Shown: positions 7,435-15,721, numbered from the stretch's first letter. The stretch is 64,000 nt of DNA from Intrasporangium flavum (GCF_001956915.1 NZ_MLJO01000016.1:85058-149057); one strand, 5' to 3'. Made by a program: numbers and translations. Notes: generated by a model from the sequence alone, not told the origin.

Positions 7435-8649
7435 ATGAGCACGATCGAGCAACCCTCCACCCCATCGGCCGGGGGCCCCGGCGCACGACCTCCGCTCACC
7501 CCCGACCGGCCCGCGCCGGCCGAGGGACCCGATCGCCCCGCGGCCCAGGGCCAGGCCCAGCGCCAGGGCCCGACGGCGCGCGACCTCGCCGAGGCCGCCC
7601 GCGCGGCCGGTACGGCGAGCGCCGACCGTGGGCACCGTCCCGGACGCCTGGCCCGCCGGACGCGTCCGGCGCCGTCCCGCGGGGGTCGTGACGCGTCGCC
7701 GACGGCCGCACCGCCCGCGCCGCTGACCGCCGAGGCCTTCACCGACGAGGGCCTCCTCGGCCGGGAGCGCGCCACCGCCCGCACCGGCTGGCGTCGCCGG
7801 GTGACGACGGTCACCGGGGGCCGGGTCGCCCCGGGTCCGGGCGCGGCCGAGCGGCGCCGGGACGCGCTCGAGTCACGCGTCCGCGCCCCCATCGAGGGCA
7901 CCCGGCGCATCGTCGTCATGAGCCGCAAGGGCGGCGTCGGCAAGACGACCGTCACCGTCGGGCTGGGCGCGACCTTCGCCCAGGGCCGCGGCGACCGGGT
8001 CGTGGCCGTCGACGCCAACCCCGACGCCGGCAACCTCGCCCGGCGCATCGCCGGCGACTGCCCCCGCACCATCACCGACCTGCTGTCCGACGTCGACGCC
8101 ATCGACACCGTCGGGGCGATGCGGCGCTACACCTCGCAGTGCCACGAGTCGCGCCTCGAGGTGCTCGCCTCCGACGACGACGCGAGCATCAGCCAGGCCC
8201 TCGACCGCCCGGCCTACCGGCGCGTCGTGTCACTGCTCGACGTCTACTACAACCTCGTCCTGCTCGACACCGGCACCGGCATCCTCGACAGCGCCAACCA
8301 GGGCCTCATCGCCGAGGCCGACCAGCTCGTCCTCGTCCTGCGCCCGGCCCTCGACGGCGCCCGGGCCGGCGCCCAGACCCTCGACTGGCTCGACGCGCAC
8401 GGCTTCGGCGACCTCGTGTCCTCGGCGGTCGTCGTCGTCAACGCCGTCACCCACCCCGGCGAGCCGGCGGTCATGGCGATCACCGAGCACTTCTCCGGTC
8501 GCTGCGCGCACGTGTCCCACATCCCGTGGGACCCCGCCCTCGAGACCGGCGGTCGCACGCTGCTCTCGCGCCTCTCACCGCCGACGCGTGAGGCGTTCCT
8601 CGACGTCGCGGCCGCCGTGGCCGACCGCTTCGGCGTCGCCGTCCCCTGA
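7435..8649 (+). CDS. MinD/ParA-family P-loop ATPase with long disordered N-terminus
   Basis: A 404-residue protein. Residues 1-150 are a Pro/Ala/Arg/Gly-rich low-complexity region. The ATPase domain starts at about 155, with the deviant Walker A KGGVGKTT at 165-172. The following VDANPDAGNLARR segment is the ParA/MinD switch region, and LVLLDTGTGI acts as Walker B. Family members position cell-pole, division, secretion (ESX) or motility machinery on membrane or nucleoid. No partner such as ParB, MinC/E or ESX genes is nearby, so it is an orphan. It faces the DUF3117 gene across a strong bidirectional terminator. I chose the ATG at 7435; an in-frame ATG at 7357 would add 26 residues across the promoter region. 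Confidence 0.85.
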   Translation: MSTIEQPSTPSAGGPGARPPLTPDRPAPAEGPDRPAAQGQAQRQGPTARDLAEAARAAGTASADRGHRPGRLARRTRPAPSRGGRDASPTAAPPAPLTAEAFTDEGLLGRERATARTGWRRRVTTVTGGRVAPGPGAAERRRDALESRVRAPIEGTRRIVVMSRKGGVGKTTVTVGLGATFAQGRGDRVVAVDANPDAGNLARRIAGDCPRTITDLLSDVDAIDTVGAMRRYTSQCHESRLEVLASDDDASISQALDRPAYRRVVSLLDVYYNLVLLDTGTGILDSANQGLIAEADQLVLVLRPALDGARAGAQTLDWLDAHGFGDLVSSAVVVVNAVTHPGEPAVMAITEHFSGRCAHVSHIPWDPALETGGRTLLSRLSPPTREAFLDVAAAVADRFGVAVP

Positions 8650-8685
8650 CCCCCGGCCGGACCGCGCTCCCCCGGCCGGGACGCA

Positions 8686-8719
8686 CGACGGCCCCCGACC
8701 TACAGGTCGGGGGCCGTCG
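8686..8719. terminator. bidirectional intrinsic terminator
   Basis: A perfect 16-bp inverted repeat with a 2-nt centre lies between the convergent MinD-like and DUF3117 genes. The arms are CGACGGCCCCCGACCT and its complement. No long T run follows, which is usual in high-GC actinobacteria. Confidence 0.85.
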
Positions 8720-8752
8720 GAGCCCGGGGCGAGGATCCCTCGCCGGACGGCG

Positions 8753-8926
8753 TCAGCTGACGCCGTCGCACCCCTGGATGGCGTCGCGCAGAGCCGCAGC
8801 CTCGTCGGGAGTCATCTCGACGACGAGCCGGCCGCCGCCCTCGAGGGGCATTCGCAGGACGATGCCGCGACCCTCCTTGACGACCTCCAGCGGTCCGTCT
8901 CCGGTCCTCGGCTTCATTGCTGCCAT
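8753..8926 (-). CDS. DUF3117 family small protein
   Basis: A 57-residue protein reading MAAMKPRTGDGPLEVVKEGR and onwards, with LVVEMTPDEAAAL in the second half. It is the highly conserved actinobacterial DUF3117 family (usual length 55-60). It is probably a small beta-rich cytoplasmic protein, and its function is unknown. The ATG at 8926 has an AAGGGGAA Shine-Dalgarno region. It is divergent from the crotonase gene and convergent with the MinD-like ATPase. Confidence 0.92.
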   Translation of the reverse strand: MAAMKPRTGDGPLEVVKEGRGIVLRMPLEGGGRLVVEMTPDEAAALRDAIQGCDGVS

Positions 8927-9067
8927 GGTTCCCCTTCCCTAGGAATCCTCGCGCTTTGGTCCCATTATTCCGTGTCTCGATTCCGAGACCTAATCCGGGA
9001 CGTGACGAACCGCACGTGGGGCCGCCCGACCTACCGCGGCAGGCCCCGATGGGACAGAGTGACGCCC
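8927..9067. promoter_or_regulatory. divergent intergenic region of DUF3117 and the crotonase gene
   Basis: The only AT-richer patch of this part (about 8955-9000, with CCATTATTCC and CTCGATTCCGAG). The TCTCGATTCCGAGA part is an imperfect palindrome and may carry promoters for both genes. No exact -10/-35 pair is assigned. Confidence 0.4.
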
Positions 9068-9925
9068 ATGACCGCACCCCAGGACGACCAGACCCCCGAC
9101 GCCGCCGCGGGCGTCCGCGCCGCAGCCGGAACCGACGCCCCCGGCCCCCTCGTCGTCGAGGTGGACGGCGGCGTGGCGTGGGTGCGGCTCGCCCGCCCCG
9201 ACGCCATGAACGCCCTCGACGAGGCCCTCAAGGACGCCCTCGTCGAGGCCCTCGAGTCGCTCGCCGCCGACGAGACCGTCCGCTGCGTCGTGCTCACCGG
9301 CACCGGCCGGGCCTTCTGCGTCGGGCAGGACCTCAAGGAGCACGTGCGCAGCCTCGCCGACGAGAGCGCGACGCTCGCGACGACGGTGACCCGGCACTAC
9401 AACCGGATCGTCACCGCGCTCGCGACGATGAACAAGCCGGTCCTCGCCGCCCTCAACGGTGTCGCCGCCGGGGCCGGCCTCAGCTTCGCGCTGGCCTGCG
9501 ACGTGCGGGTCGCGGCCGACACCGCCGGGCTCAACACCTCGTTCGCCGGGATCGCGCTGTCGTGCGACTCCGGGGCCTCGTGGTCGCTGCCGCGCCTCGT
9601 CGGCACGGCCCGCGCCAAGGACCTGCTGATGTTCCCGCGGACCGTCGGGGCGCAGGAGGCGCTGGAGCTGGGGCTGGTCAACCGCGTCGTGCCGGCCGCC
9701 GAGCTCGAGGGCACCGTGCGCGAGCTCGCCAGCACCCTCGCCGCCGGGCCCACGCTGGCCTACGGCTCGATCCGGCGGGCCGTGGCCTTCAGCGCCACCG
9801 CACCCCTGGCGGACGCCCTGGCCAACGAGGCCGAGCTCATGGCCTACACGGGGCACAGCGTCGACCACCGCGCGGCGGTCGACGCGTTCCTGGCCAAGGA
9901 GAAGCCGGTCTACACCGGCCGCTGA
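9068..9925 (+). CDS. enoyl-CoA hydratase/isomerase family protein, PaaG-like
   Basis: A 285-residue crotonase-fold protein. The oxyanion-hole segments are RAFCVGQDLKE (about 92-102) and NGVAAGAGLSFALACD (about 133-148). Where classical hydratases have catalytic Glu, this one reads ALSCDSGASWSLPRLVG (about 167-183). An Asp there plus the SWxLPRL motif is typical of PaaG, the ring 1,2-epoxyphenylacetyl-CoA isomerase, and its actinobacterial relatives. No phenylacetate (paa) genes are nearby, so the acyl-CoA substrate is open. The first 25 residues are an extra low-complexity leader. The ATG at 9068 has no clear Shine-Dalgarno. Confidence 0.88.
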   Translation: MTAPQDDQTPDAAAGVRAAAGTDAPGPLVVEVDGGVAWVRLARPDAMNALDEALKDALVEALESLAADETVRCVVLTGTGRAFCVGQDLKEHVRSLADESATLATTVTRHYNRIVTALATMNKPVLAALNGVAAGAGLSFALACDVRVAADTAGLNTSFAGIALSCDSGASWSLPRLVGTARAKDLLMFPRTVGAQEALELGLVNRVVPAAELEGTVRELASTLAAGPTLAYGSIRRAVAFSATAPLADALANEAELMAYTGHSVDHRAAVDAFLAKEKPVYTGR

Positions 9926-9935
9926 GGCCCGTGAC

Positions 9936-9963
9936 CCCGCCGTGGCCGGCCGGTCACGGCGGG
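9936..9963. terminator. bidirectional terminator hairpin
   Basis: A 12-bp stem with one G-T wobble and a GGCC loop between the convergent crotonase and glycosyltransferase genes. The right arm overlaps the stop codon of the glycosyltransferase (9954-9956). Confidence 0.7.
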
Positions 9964-11171
9964 TAGTCGCCGTTCGGCGAGGGCACGTACCGCCAGAGGA
10001 TGTCGGTCCAGTACCACTGGCCCACGACGAAGAGGACGAACAGGGGTCCGGCGCGCAGCAGCAGCCGGGTCCACGTCGTGCCCCGTCGGTCCTGCCAGCC
10101 GGTGCCGGTGACGACGGCGAGCAGCGGGAAGAGCGGCACGAGGTAGCGGAAGATGCTCGTGAACGGGTCGAGCACCGCCGCGAGGTAGGCCGGGTAGGCC
10201 AGCGACCAGGTGCGCAGCTCGGCGCCGAGCGCCTTCGCCCAAGGGCCGGCGACGAGCGCGACGATCGCGATCGGCACGACCCAGAGGAGCACCGGCCCCC
10301 ACGTGTCGCCGAAGACGTACCGGGCCATGCCGGCCCACGGCGTGAACGGCTCGACGGTGCCCGAGCCGCGCCACGAGCCCATGGTGCGGGTGTACGCGTC
10401 GCGCTCCCCGGTGGCCCACCACGCGATCGCTGGCCAGAGGAACCCGGCCACGCCGCACGCCACGAGGGAGGTCAGGCCGGCGGCGTACTCCCCGCGTGAC
10501 ACCGGACGCTCCCCGCGGGCGCGCCAGCGCAGCCACAGCGCCACAAGGGTCACGACGCCGAGCGGCACCGCGACCGGGCGCGTCAGGCCGAGCAGGACGG
10601 CCACACCCGCGGCGACGAGCCAGCGCTCGCGGGCGAGGGCGTAGAGGTAGCCGACGAGCAGCAGCATCGCCGGGGCCTCGGTGTAGGCCAGCTGGAGGGT
10701 GACCGACGCCGGGAAGCTGGCCCACAGCAGGACGACCGCGAGCGCCGCCCGGTCGCCGATGCGGTCGCGCAGGAGCAGCCCCATGAGCACCGCGGCGCCG
10801 AACCCGCACAGCAGGGCGATCGTCGAGCCGGCCGCGGGGAAGGACAGGCCGGTGGCCATGAGGGCTCGCGAGGCGTACGGGAACAGGGGGTAGAAGGCCC
10901 ACGCGTTCTGCCGCACGGCCCCGAGCTCGTCGACCGGCAGCTGCGAGGGGTACCCGTCGAGGGCGATGGTCTGGTACCACTGCCCGTCCCACAGCGCCGT
11001 GAAGGGGAAGAAGGTGACCGGGACGTCGTCCCCGCCCGTCATGCCGGTCGGCACCTGGTGGCGCATGACGAGCAGCAGGATCGTCGTCGTGACGACCCGC
11101 GCCAGGGCGTAGAGCCCCAGCACCCACCCGACGAACGCCCGGCGGGACAGGCTCGGGGCGAGGTCCCTCAT
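9954..11171 (-). CDS. polytopic GT-C fold membrane protein, mannosyltransferase (PIG-V)-like
   Basis: A 405-residue protein with about 9-10 predicted membrane helices. The first large extracytoplasmic loop has FTALWDGQWYQTIALDGYP (about 54-72). This matches the WDGxWY motif of PIG-V-type dolichol/polyprenol-dependent mannosyltransferases, which place the catalytic Asp there. It probably transfers a sugar from a polyprenyl-phosphate donor outside the membrane, to a glycolipid, wall polymer or protein. The ATG overlaps the stop of the DivIVA-like gene (ATGA), making it the last gene of the dapE - LOG - DivIVA-like operon. The acceptor is unknown. Confidence 0.82.
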   Translation of the reverse strand: MRDLAPSLSRRAFVGWVLGLYALARVVTTTILLLVMRHQVPTGMTGGDDVPVTFFPFTALWDGQWYQTIALDGYPSQLPVDELGAVRQNAWAFYPLFPYASRALMATGLSFPAAGSTIALLCGFGAAVLMGLLLRDRIGDRAALAVVLLWASFPASVTLQLAYTEAPAMLLLVGYLYALARERWLVAAGVAVLLGLTRPVAVPLGVVTLVALWLRWRARGERPVSRGEYAAGLTSLVACGVAGFLWPAIAWWATGERDAYTRTMGSWRGSGTVEPFTPWAGMARYVFGDTWGPVLLWVVPIAIVALVAGPWAKALGAELRTWSLAYPAYLAAVLDPFTSIFRYLVPLFPLLAVVTGTGWQDRRGTTWTRLLLRAGPLFVLFVVGQWYWTDILWRYVPSPNGDYPP

Positions 11172-11650
11172 GCGGTGCGGCTGTCCTTCACCGCGGTCGG
11201 CTCGACCTCCGGCTCCGCCGGCTCAGCGGGCTCAGCGGGCTCCGTGGGCTCGGCCGGCTCCGTCTGGTCGGCCGGCTCGGTCTGGTCGGCCGGCTCGGTC
11301 TGGTCGGCCGGCTCGGTCTGGTCGGCCAGCTCGGTGGCCTCGGCGGGCTCGGCTTCGTCGGGCCCACCGCGTGCGGCCCCGCCGCGGAGCACGGCGATCT
11401 GCTCGTCCTTCTCGCGCAGCTCGCGCCGGAGCCGGTCGACGACGCCGTCGACCTGGCTCATCCGGTAGCCGCGGGCCGAGACGTCGAAGACGAGGTCGTC
11501 GAAGTCGTCGTCGGCGATGGGCTCCTCGGGCAGCGGCTCGTGCGCCAGCGACGCCGTGGGGCGGCCAAGGCCACCACCGGCCAGGCCGAGGATCATCGCG
11601 ACGACCGCGCACACGACGACGACGCCGACGAGCAGGATGAGCCACTTCAC
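11168..11650 (-). CDS. membrane-anchored DivIVA-domain protein with repetitive acidic tail
   Basis: A 160-residue protein. One membrane helix spans about 2-26. A DivIVA-like segment follows (FDVSARGYRMSQVDGVVDRL, about 55-74) and continues as a short coiled coil to about 90. The tail is Glu/Pro/Thr-rich with four or more copies of the hexapeptide ADQTEP and variants. DivIVA domains sense curved membrane and recruit polar-growth or division proteins, so this may link wall synthesis to the pole. The GTG start forms a GTGA overlap with the LOG gene, and the stop overlaps the glycosyltransferase start. The tail repeats are near-identical at DNA level. Confidence 0.85.
   Translation of the reverse strand: MKWLILLVGVVVVCAVVAMILGLAGGGLGRPTASLAHEPLPEEPIADDDFDDLVFDVSARGYRMSQVDGVVDRLRRELREKDEQIAVLRGGAARGGPDEAEPAEATELADQTEPADQTEPADQTEPADQTEPAEPTEPAEPAEPAEPEVEPTAVKDSRTA
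11263..11334 (-). repeat. 18-bp tandem repeat inside the DivIVA-like gene
   Basis: About four copies of an 18-bp unit (TCTGGTCGGCCGGCTCGG on the plus strand) encode the TEPADQ hexapeptide. Such identical coding repeats can change copy number by slippage. Confidence 0.8.
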
Positions 11651-12519
11651 GACGCGGCCCCCTCGTCCTCGGTGCGGACGTCTCCCTCGTCGGACGGCGT
11701 CGGGCGGGTCTGCTCGGGCTCCTCGAAGGCGCGGATGGCCCGGACGGCCTCCGCGGGGTCGTCGGTGACGATGAGACGGTCGAGGTCGGCCGGCGAGATC
11801 ATTCCCTGCCCGAGCACGGTGCCGCGCAGCCACTCGAGCAGCCCGGACCAGTACGCCGCGCCCATGAGCACGACGGGGAACTCGGTGACCTTCTGCGTCT
11901 GGGCGAGGGTCAGCGCCTCGAAGAGCTCGTCGAGGGTGCCGTAGCCGCCCGGAAGGACGATGAAGCCTCGCGAGTACTTGAGGAACATGACCTTGCGGGC
12001 GAAGAAGTACCGGAAGTTGATGCCGAGGTCGACGTACTCGTTGAGGCCGGTCTCGAACGGCAGCTCGATGCCCAGGCCCACCGACGTGCCACGGGCGTCG
12101 TACGCGCCGCGGTTGGCGGCCTCCATCGCCCCTGGGCCGCCGCCGGTGATGACGGCGTAGCCGGCCTCGACGAGCCGCCGGCCGACCTCGACGCCCATCG
12201 CGTACGCGGGGTCGTCGACGCCCGTGCGGGCCGAGCCGAAGACGGCGACCGCGGGCCCGAGCTCGGCCAGCGAGCCGAAGCCCTCGACGAACTCGGACTG
12301 GATCCGCATGACGCGCCACGGGTCGGCGTGCAGCCAGTCGGTGCGCTGCGGCGTCTGGAGGAGCCGCTGGTCGGTGGTCGTCGGGGGCACCTGCCCCCGG
12401 CGCAGGGTGACCGGGCCGGTCTGGCGCCGGGTCTCGGCGCGACCGCCCGGCCTCGAGGCCGGCGCGGCCGGACGCGTCGGCGTCGGCTCGTCGGCGGAGG
12501 CGTGCTCGTCGTCAGTCAC
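11647..12519 (-). CDS. LOG family protein (TIGR00730), nucleotide 5'-monophosphate phosphoribohydrolase-like
   Basis: A 290-residue Rossmann protein. The first 60 residues are Pro/Arg-rich and disordered. The core starts at about 88 with VAVFGSART, then GGGPGAMEAANRGA (about 124-137). The signature PGGYGTLDELFE lies at about 193-204 and carries the catalytic Arg/Glu context. Family members cleave AMP or cytokinin-riboside monophosphates to free base and ribose 5-phosphate. The M. tuberculosis counterpart (Rv1205) makes cytokinins. The GTG start at 12519 has a TAGGGT -10 box 6 nt ahead, so a leaderless promoter may add to read-through from dapE 37 nt upstream. It is coupled to the DivIVA-like gene. 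Confidence 0.9.
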   Translation of the reverse strand: MTDDEHASADEPTPTRPAAPASRPGGRAETRRQTGPVTLRRGQVPPTTTDQRLLQTPQRTDWLHADPWRVMRIQSEFVEGFGSLAELGPAVAVFGSARTGVDDPAYAMGVEVGRRLVEAGYAVITGGGPGAMEAANRGAYDARGTSVGLGIELPFETGLNEYVDLGINFRYFFARKVMFLKYSRGFIVLPGGYGTLDELFEALTLAQTQKVTEFPVVLMGAAYWSGLLEWLRGTVLGQGMISPADLDRLIVTDDPAEAVRAIRAFEEPEQTRPTPSDEGDVRTEDEGAAS

Positions 12520-12556
12520 AGCGTCACCCTACGTGCCGGTGCCGTGCGCGGACGCG

Positions 12557-13705
12557 TCAGCCGAGCCAGCGCAGCAGCGCGGCCTCGGCGTCGACGTACT
12601 GGGCCACCGGACAGTGCTCGTCGTCCATGTGGGCCAGGTTCGGGTCGCCGGGGCCGAAGTTGACGGCCGGGATGCCGAGCGCGGTGAACCGCGCGACGTC
12701 GGTCCAGCCCTCCTTGGCGTCGACGGGCGCGCCGAGCGACTCGACGAACGCCTTCGCCGCGGGCAGCTGCAGACCGGGGCGCGCGCCGTCGGCGGCATCG
12801 CCCAGGGTCACCTCGAAGCCCTCGAAGACGTGCTGGACGTGGGCGAACGCCTCGGTGGAGTCCTTGTCGGGGGCGTACCGGTAGTTGACGGTGACGGTGC
12901 ACCGGTCCGGGATGACGTTGCCGGCGATGCCACCGGTGATGCCGACCGCCTGCAGCGCCTCGTGGTAGTCGAGACCGTCGACGGTGATCGTCTCGGCCTC
13001 GTAGGCGGTGAGGCGCGACAGCACGGTGGCGGCGTCGTGGATGGCGTTGTGCCCCTTCCACGGCCGGGCCGAGTGCGCGGCCGTGCCGGTCGTCGTCACC
13101 TCGGCGCGCAGCGTGCCCTTGCAGCCACCCTCGATGGCGCCGTTGGTCGGCTCGAGGAGCACGGCGAAGTCGCCGGCGAGCAGGTCGGGGCGGTTCTGCC
13201 CCACCCGAGCCAGGCCGTTGTACTTCCCGTCGATCTCCTCGCACTCGTAGAAGAGGAAGGTGAGGTCGCGGTTCGGCTCGGCCAGCTGGGCGGCGATGCG
13301 GAGCATGACGCCGACGCCGCCCTTCATGTCGACGGTGCCGCGGCCCCAGAGGTCGTCGCCCACGCGTCGGGTGGGCAGGTTGGGCTCGACCGTGAGCGGC
13401 ACGGTGTCGATGTGACCGGCGAGCACGACGCGCTCGGCGCGGCCGAGGTCGGTGCGGGCCACGACGGTGTTGCCGTCGCGGACGACCTCGAGGTGGGCCA
13501 GCGGTCGCAGCGCCGCCTCGATCGCGTCGGCGAGGGACTGCTCGTCCTGGCTCACCGACTCGATGTCGCAGATCGCGGCGACGAGCGAGGTGACGTCGCT
13601 CGACAGGTCGAGCGACGGGGCCGTCGGCCCGGCGGTCGGCCCGTCCTTCCGCACGGCGGTCGGCTCGGCGGTCACAGGCTCGGTGGACGGCGTCGGCTGC
13701 GGCAT
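12557..13705 (-). CDS. dapE: succinyl-diaminopimelate desuccinylase
   Basis: A 382-residue M20-family metallohydrolase that removes succinate from N-succinyl-LL-diaminopimelate in lysine and peptidoglycan precursor synthesis. Zinc-site motifs are present: His98 in GHIDTVP, Asp126 in GTVDMKGG, Glu156/157 in YECEEI, Glu185 in LLEPTNG, and a late His in LAHMDDEHC. The dimerisation/lid domain (about 190-300) contains GTAAHSARPW. The first 30 residues are extra and disordered. The ATG at 13705 has a TAGCCT -10 box 7 nt upstream (leaderless). It is divergent from dapD, the preceding enzyme set of the same pathway. Confidence 0.95.
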   Translation of the reverse strand: MPQPTPSTEPVTAEPTAVRKDGPTAGPTAPSLDLSSDVTSLVAAICDIESVSQDEQSLADAIEAALRPLAHLEVVRDGNTVVARTDLGRAERVVLAGHIDTVPLTVEPNLPTRRVGDDLWGRGTVDMKGGVGVMLRIAAQLAEPNRDLTFLFYECEEIDGKYNGLARVGQNRPDLLAGDFAVLLEPTNGAIEGGCKGTLRAEVTTTGTAAHSARPWKGHNAIHDAATVLSRLTAYEAETITVDGLDYHEALQAVGITGGIAGNVIPDRCTVTVNYRYAPDKDSTEAFAHVQHVFEGFEVTLGDAADGARPGLQLPAAKAFVESLGAPVDAKEGWTDVARFTALGIPAVNFGPGDPNLAHMDDEHCPVAQYVDAEAALLRWLG

Positions 13706-13797
13706 ACCCGGAAGGCTAGCGGGGCGGCTGCCCGCCAGCCGGACGGGCCGGCGCTCGGGTTTCGACCAGCGGGCGGCGCGGCCCTATCCTTTCGCGC
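13706..13797. promoter_or_regulatory. dapE/dapD divergent promoter, both leaderless
   Basis: Minus strand TAGCCT (13718-13713) ends 7 nt before the dapE ATG. Plus strand TATCCT (13785-13790) ends 7 nt before the dapD ATG. The 66 bp between the two boxes would hold the -35 regions and any shared operator. Confidence 0.7.
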
Positions 13798-14730
13798 ATG
13801 TCGGAGCGCAGCGCATGGGGACACGGACTGACGACGATCACGGACGGCGGGCAGGTGCTCGACACGTGGTTCCCCGAGCCGGCGCTGGGCGCCCGGCCGG
13901 CCGACGCGGGCACGCCCGCGGGGCTCGCCTCCCTCGCCGGTGAGGACACCGTGCGCCGCGTCCGCACCGAGGTGCGGCTCGTCGAGATCGACCTCGACGC
14001 CGCCCCGGCCGACGCCCCCGACGCCTACCTGCGCCTGCACCTGCTCTCGCACTGCCTCGTGGCGCCGAACACCGTCAACCTCGACGGCGTCTTCGGGGTC
14101 CTGCCGAACGTCGTGTGGACGAGCGTCGGCGCCTGCCCGGTCGAGGGCTTCGAGCAGACCCGGATGCGGCTGCGCACCTCGGGCCGGCACGTCGCGGTCT
14201 ACGGCATCGACAAGTTCCCGCGGATGACCGACTTCGTCGTCCCGGCCGGCGTGCGCATCGCCGACGCCGACCGCGTCCGCCTCGGCGCCCACCTCTCGCC
14301 GGGCACGACGGTCATGCACGAGGGCTTCTGCAACTTCAACGCCGGCACGCTCGGCACCTCGATGGTCGAGGGCCGCATCGTGCAGGGCGTCGTCGTCGGC
14401 GACGGCTCCGACATCGGGGCGGGCGCCTCGATCATGGGCACGTTGTCGGGCGGCGGCACGGAACGCGTCAGCATCGGTGAGCGTTGTCTCGTCGGAGCCA
14501 ACGGCGGCATCGGGATCGCCCTCGGCGACGACTGCGTCGTCGAGGCCGGTCTCTACGTGACGGCGGGCACCAAGGTGACCCTCCCCGACGGCTCGGTCGT
14601 CAAGGCCCGCGAGCTGTCGGGGTCGAGCAACGTCCTGTTCATCCGCAACAGCGTGACCGGCGCCGTCGAGGCCCGCGACCGCGCGGGTACGGGCATCGCG
14701 CTCAACGCCGCGCTCCACGCCAACGACTGA
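13798..14730 (+). CDS. dapD: 2,3,4,5-tetrahydropyridine-2,6-dicarboxylate N-succinyltransferase
   Basis: A 310-residue actinobacterial-type DapD. It succinylates tetrahydrodipicolinate with succinyl-CoA in the lysine/DAP pathway. The N-terminal domain (about 1-150) is followed by left-handed beta-helix hexapeptide repeats (about 150-260, for example [20 protein letters not shown]). The conserved [19 protein letters not shown] region forms the active site between trimer subunits. A short C-terminal segment contains [10 protein letters not shown]. The ATG at 13798 sits 7 nt after a TATCCT -10 box. Confidence 0.96.
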   Translation: MSERSAWGHGLTTITDGGQVLDTWFPEPALGARPADAGTPAGLASLAGEDTVRRVRTEVRLVEIDLDAAPADAPDAYLRLHLLSHCLVAPNTVNLDGVFGVLPNVVWTSVGACPVEGFEQTRMRLRTSGRHVAVYGIDKFPRMTDFVVPAGVRIADADRVRLGAHLSPGTTVMHEGFCNFNAGTLGTSMVEGRIVQGVVVGDGSDIGAGASIMGTLSGGGTERVSIGERCLVGANGGIGIALGDDCVVEAGLYVTAGTKVTLPDGSVVKARELSGSSNVLFIRNSVTGAVEARDRAGTGIALNAALHAND

Positions 14731-14829
14731 CCCCCGCAGCACCGACCGACGACCCACCGACGCCCGACCGACGCACCGACCGACGGACCGCACGACCCGG
14801 CGAGCGACGCCGACGACGACGAGGACCCC
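14731..14829. other. short intergenic region rich in CCGAC repeats
   Basis: About 55 nt (14742-14798) of irregular CCGAC/GACC repeats between dapD and the lysozyme-like gene. No terminator hairpin is seen, so read-through from dapD is possible. A GAGGA Shine-Dalgarno precedes the next ATG. Confidence 0.5.
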
Positions 14830-15705
14830 ATGCCGACCCGCCAGCGCCCGACTCTCGCCGAGTCCCGCGCGCCCCGGCCCAGCGCCGCCCGACGCCGGCG
14901 GCGCTCGGTGGTCGTGCTCGTCGTCGTCGCGCTCCTGGCCACCGCGGCCTGGTTCGGGGCCCGGTTCCTCTACACGAGCGTCGTCAACCCGACCTGCACC
15001 ATCACCGCGGGCGGCATGACCGAGACCTTCGACCCGGACCAGACCGCAAACGCCGCGCTCATCGCCGCCCTCGCCGTCAAGCGCGAGCTGCCGCCGCGGG
15101 CCGCGACCATCGCGCTGACGACGGCCTTCCAGGAGTCGAAGATCCGCAACCTGCGCTACGGCGACCGCGACTCCCTGGGCCTGTTCCAGCAGCGGCCGAG
15201 CCAGGGCTGGGGCACCGAGAAGCAGATCCTCGACATGGTCCACGCGACGAACGCCTTCTACGACGCGCTCGTGAAGTTCAAGGGCTACCAGACCGCCGAC
15301 ATCACGACCATCGCCCAGAAGGTCCAGCGCAGCGGCTTCCCCGAGGCCTACCGCGACCACGAGGGGCAGGGCCGGGTGCTCGCCTCGACGCTGACCGGGC
15401 ACTCCCCCGCCGGGCTGACCTGCCGCCTCGACGCCGTCAAGACGAGCGTCGCCCCGGACCGGGTCGCGAGCGACCTCGCCGAGCAGATGGGCATCACCTC
15501 GGTGCGCACCGGCGAGGGGCGGGTCGTCGTCACGGCACCGAACGCGACGCTCGCCTGGGCCGTCGCGCACTGGGGCGTCGCCCGGGCCGAGCAGTACGGC
15601 GCCACCCGCGTCGCGATCGGCGACCGCGTCTGGGACCGCTCGAAGGGCGACGAGGGCTGGTCGGCGGGCTCGGCCGGCACCACGGTCACCATCACACTCG
15701 GCTGA
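14830..15705 (+). CDS. secreted or membrane-anchored lysozyme-like protein
   Basis: A 291-residue protein. A basic N-terminus is followed by one membrane segment (about 25-47), so most of it is outside the cell. Residues 85-130 contain TAFQESKIRNLRYGDRDSLG followed by LFQQRPSQGWGT. This is a motif of actinobacterial wall-lytic, transglycosylase-like proteins, with Glu in FQES as the candidate catalytic acid. The rest has no recognised domain. Database members of this family are often labelled heavy metal transporter, which the sequence does not support. The ATG at 14830 has GAGGA upstream. It may follow dapD in one transcript, which would suit a wall-related role. Confidence 0.75.
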   Translation: MPTRQRPTLAESRAPRPSAARRRRRSVVVLVVVALLATAAWFGARFLYTSVVNPTCTITAGGMTETFDPDQTANAALIAALAVKRELPPRAATIALTTAFQESKIRNLRYGDRDSLGLFQQRPSQGWGTEKQILDMVHATNAFYDALVKFKGYQTADITTIAQKVQRSGFPEAYRDHEGQGRVLASTLTGHSPAGLTCRLDAVKTSVAPDRVASDLAEQMGITSVRTGEGRVVVTAPNATLAWAVAHWGVARAEQYGATRVAIGDRVWDRSKGDEGWSAGSAGTTVTITLG

Positions 15706-15721
15706 GCCCGGTGGCGGCGCG

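Noticed and set aside
9068..9925. Assignment of the crotonase as the phenylacetate enzyme PaaG
   Set aside because: The Asp-Ser-Gly and SWxLPRL motifs fit PaaG, but no paa genes are near and many actinobacterial relatives have other substrates, so no gene symbol is given.
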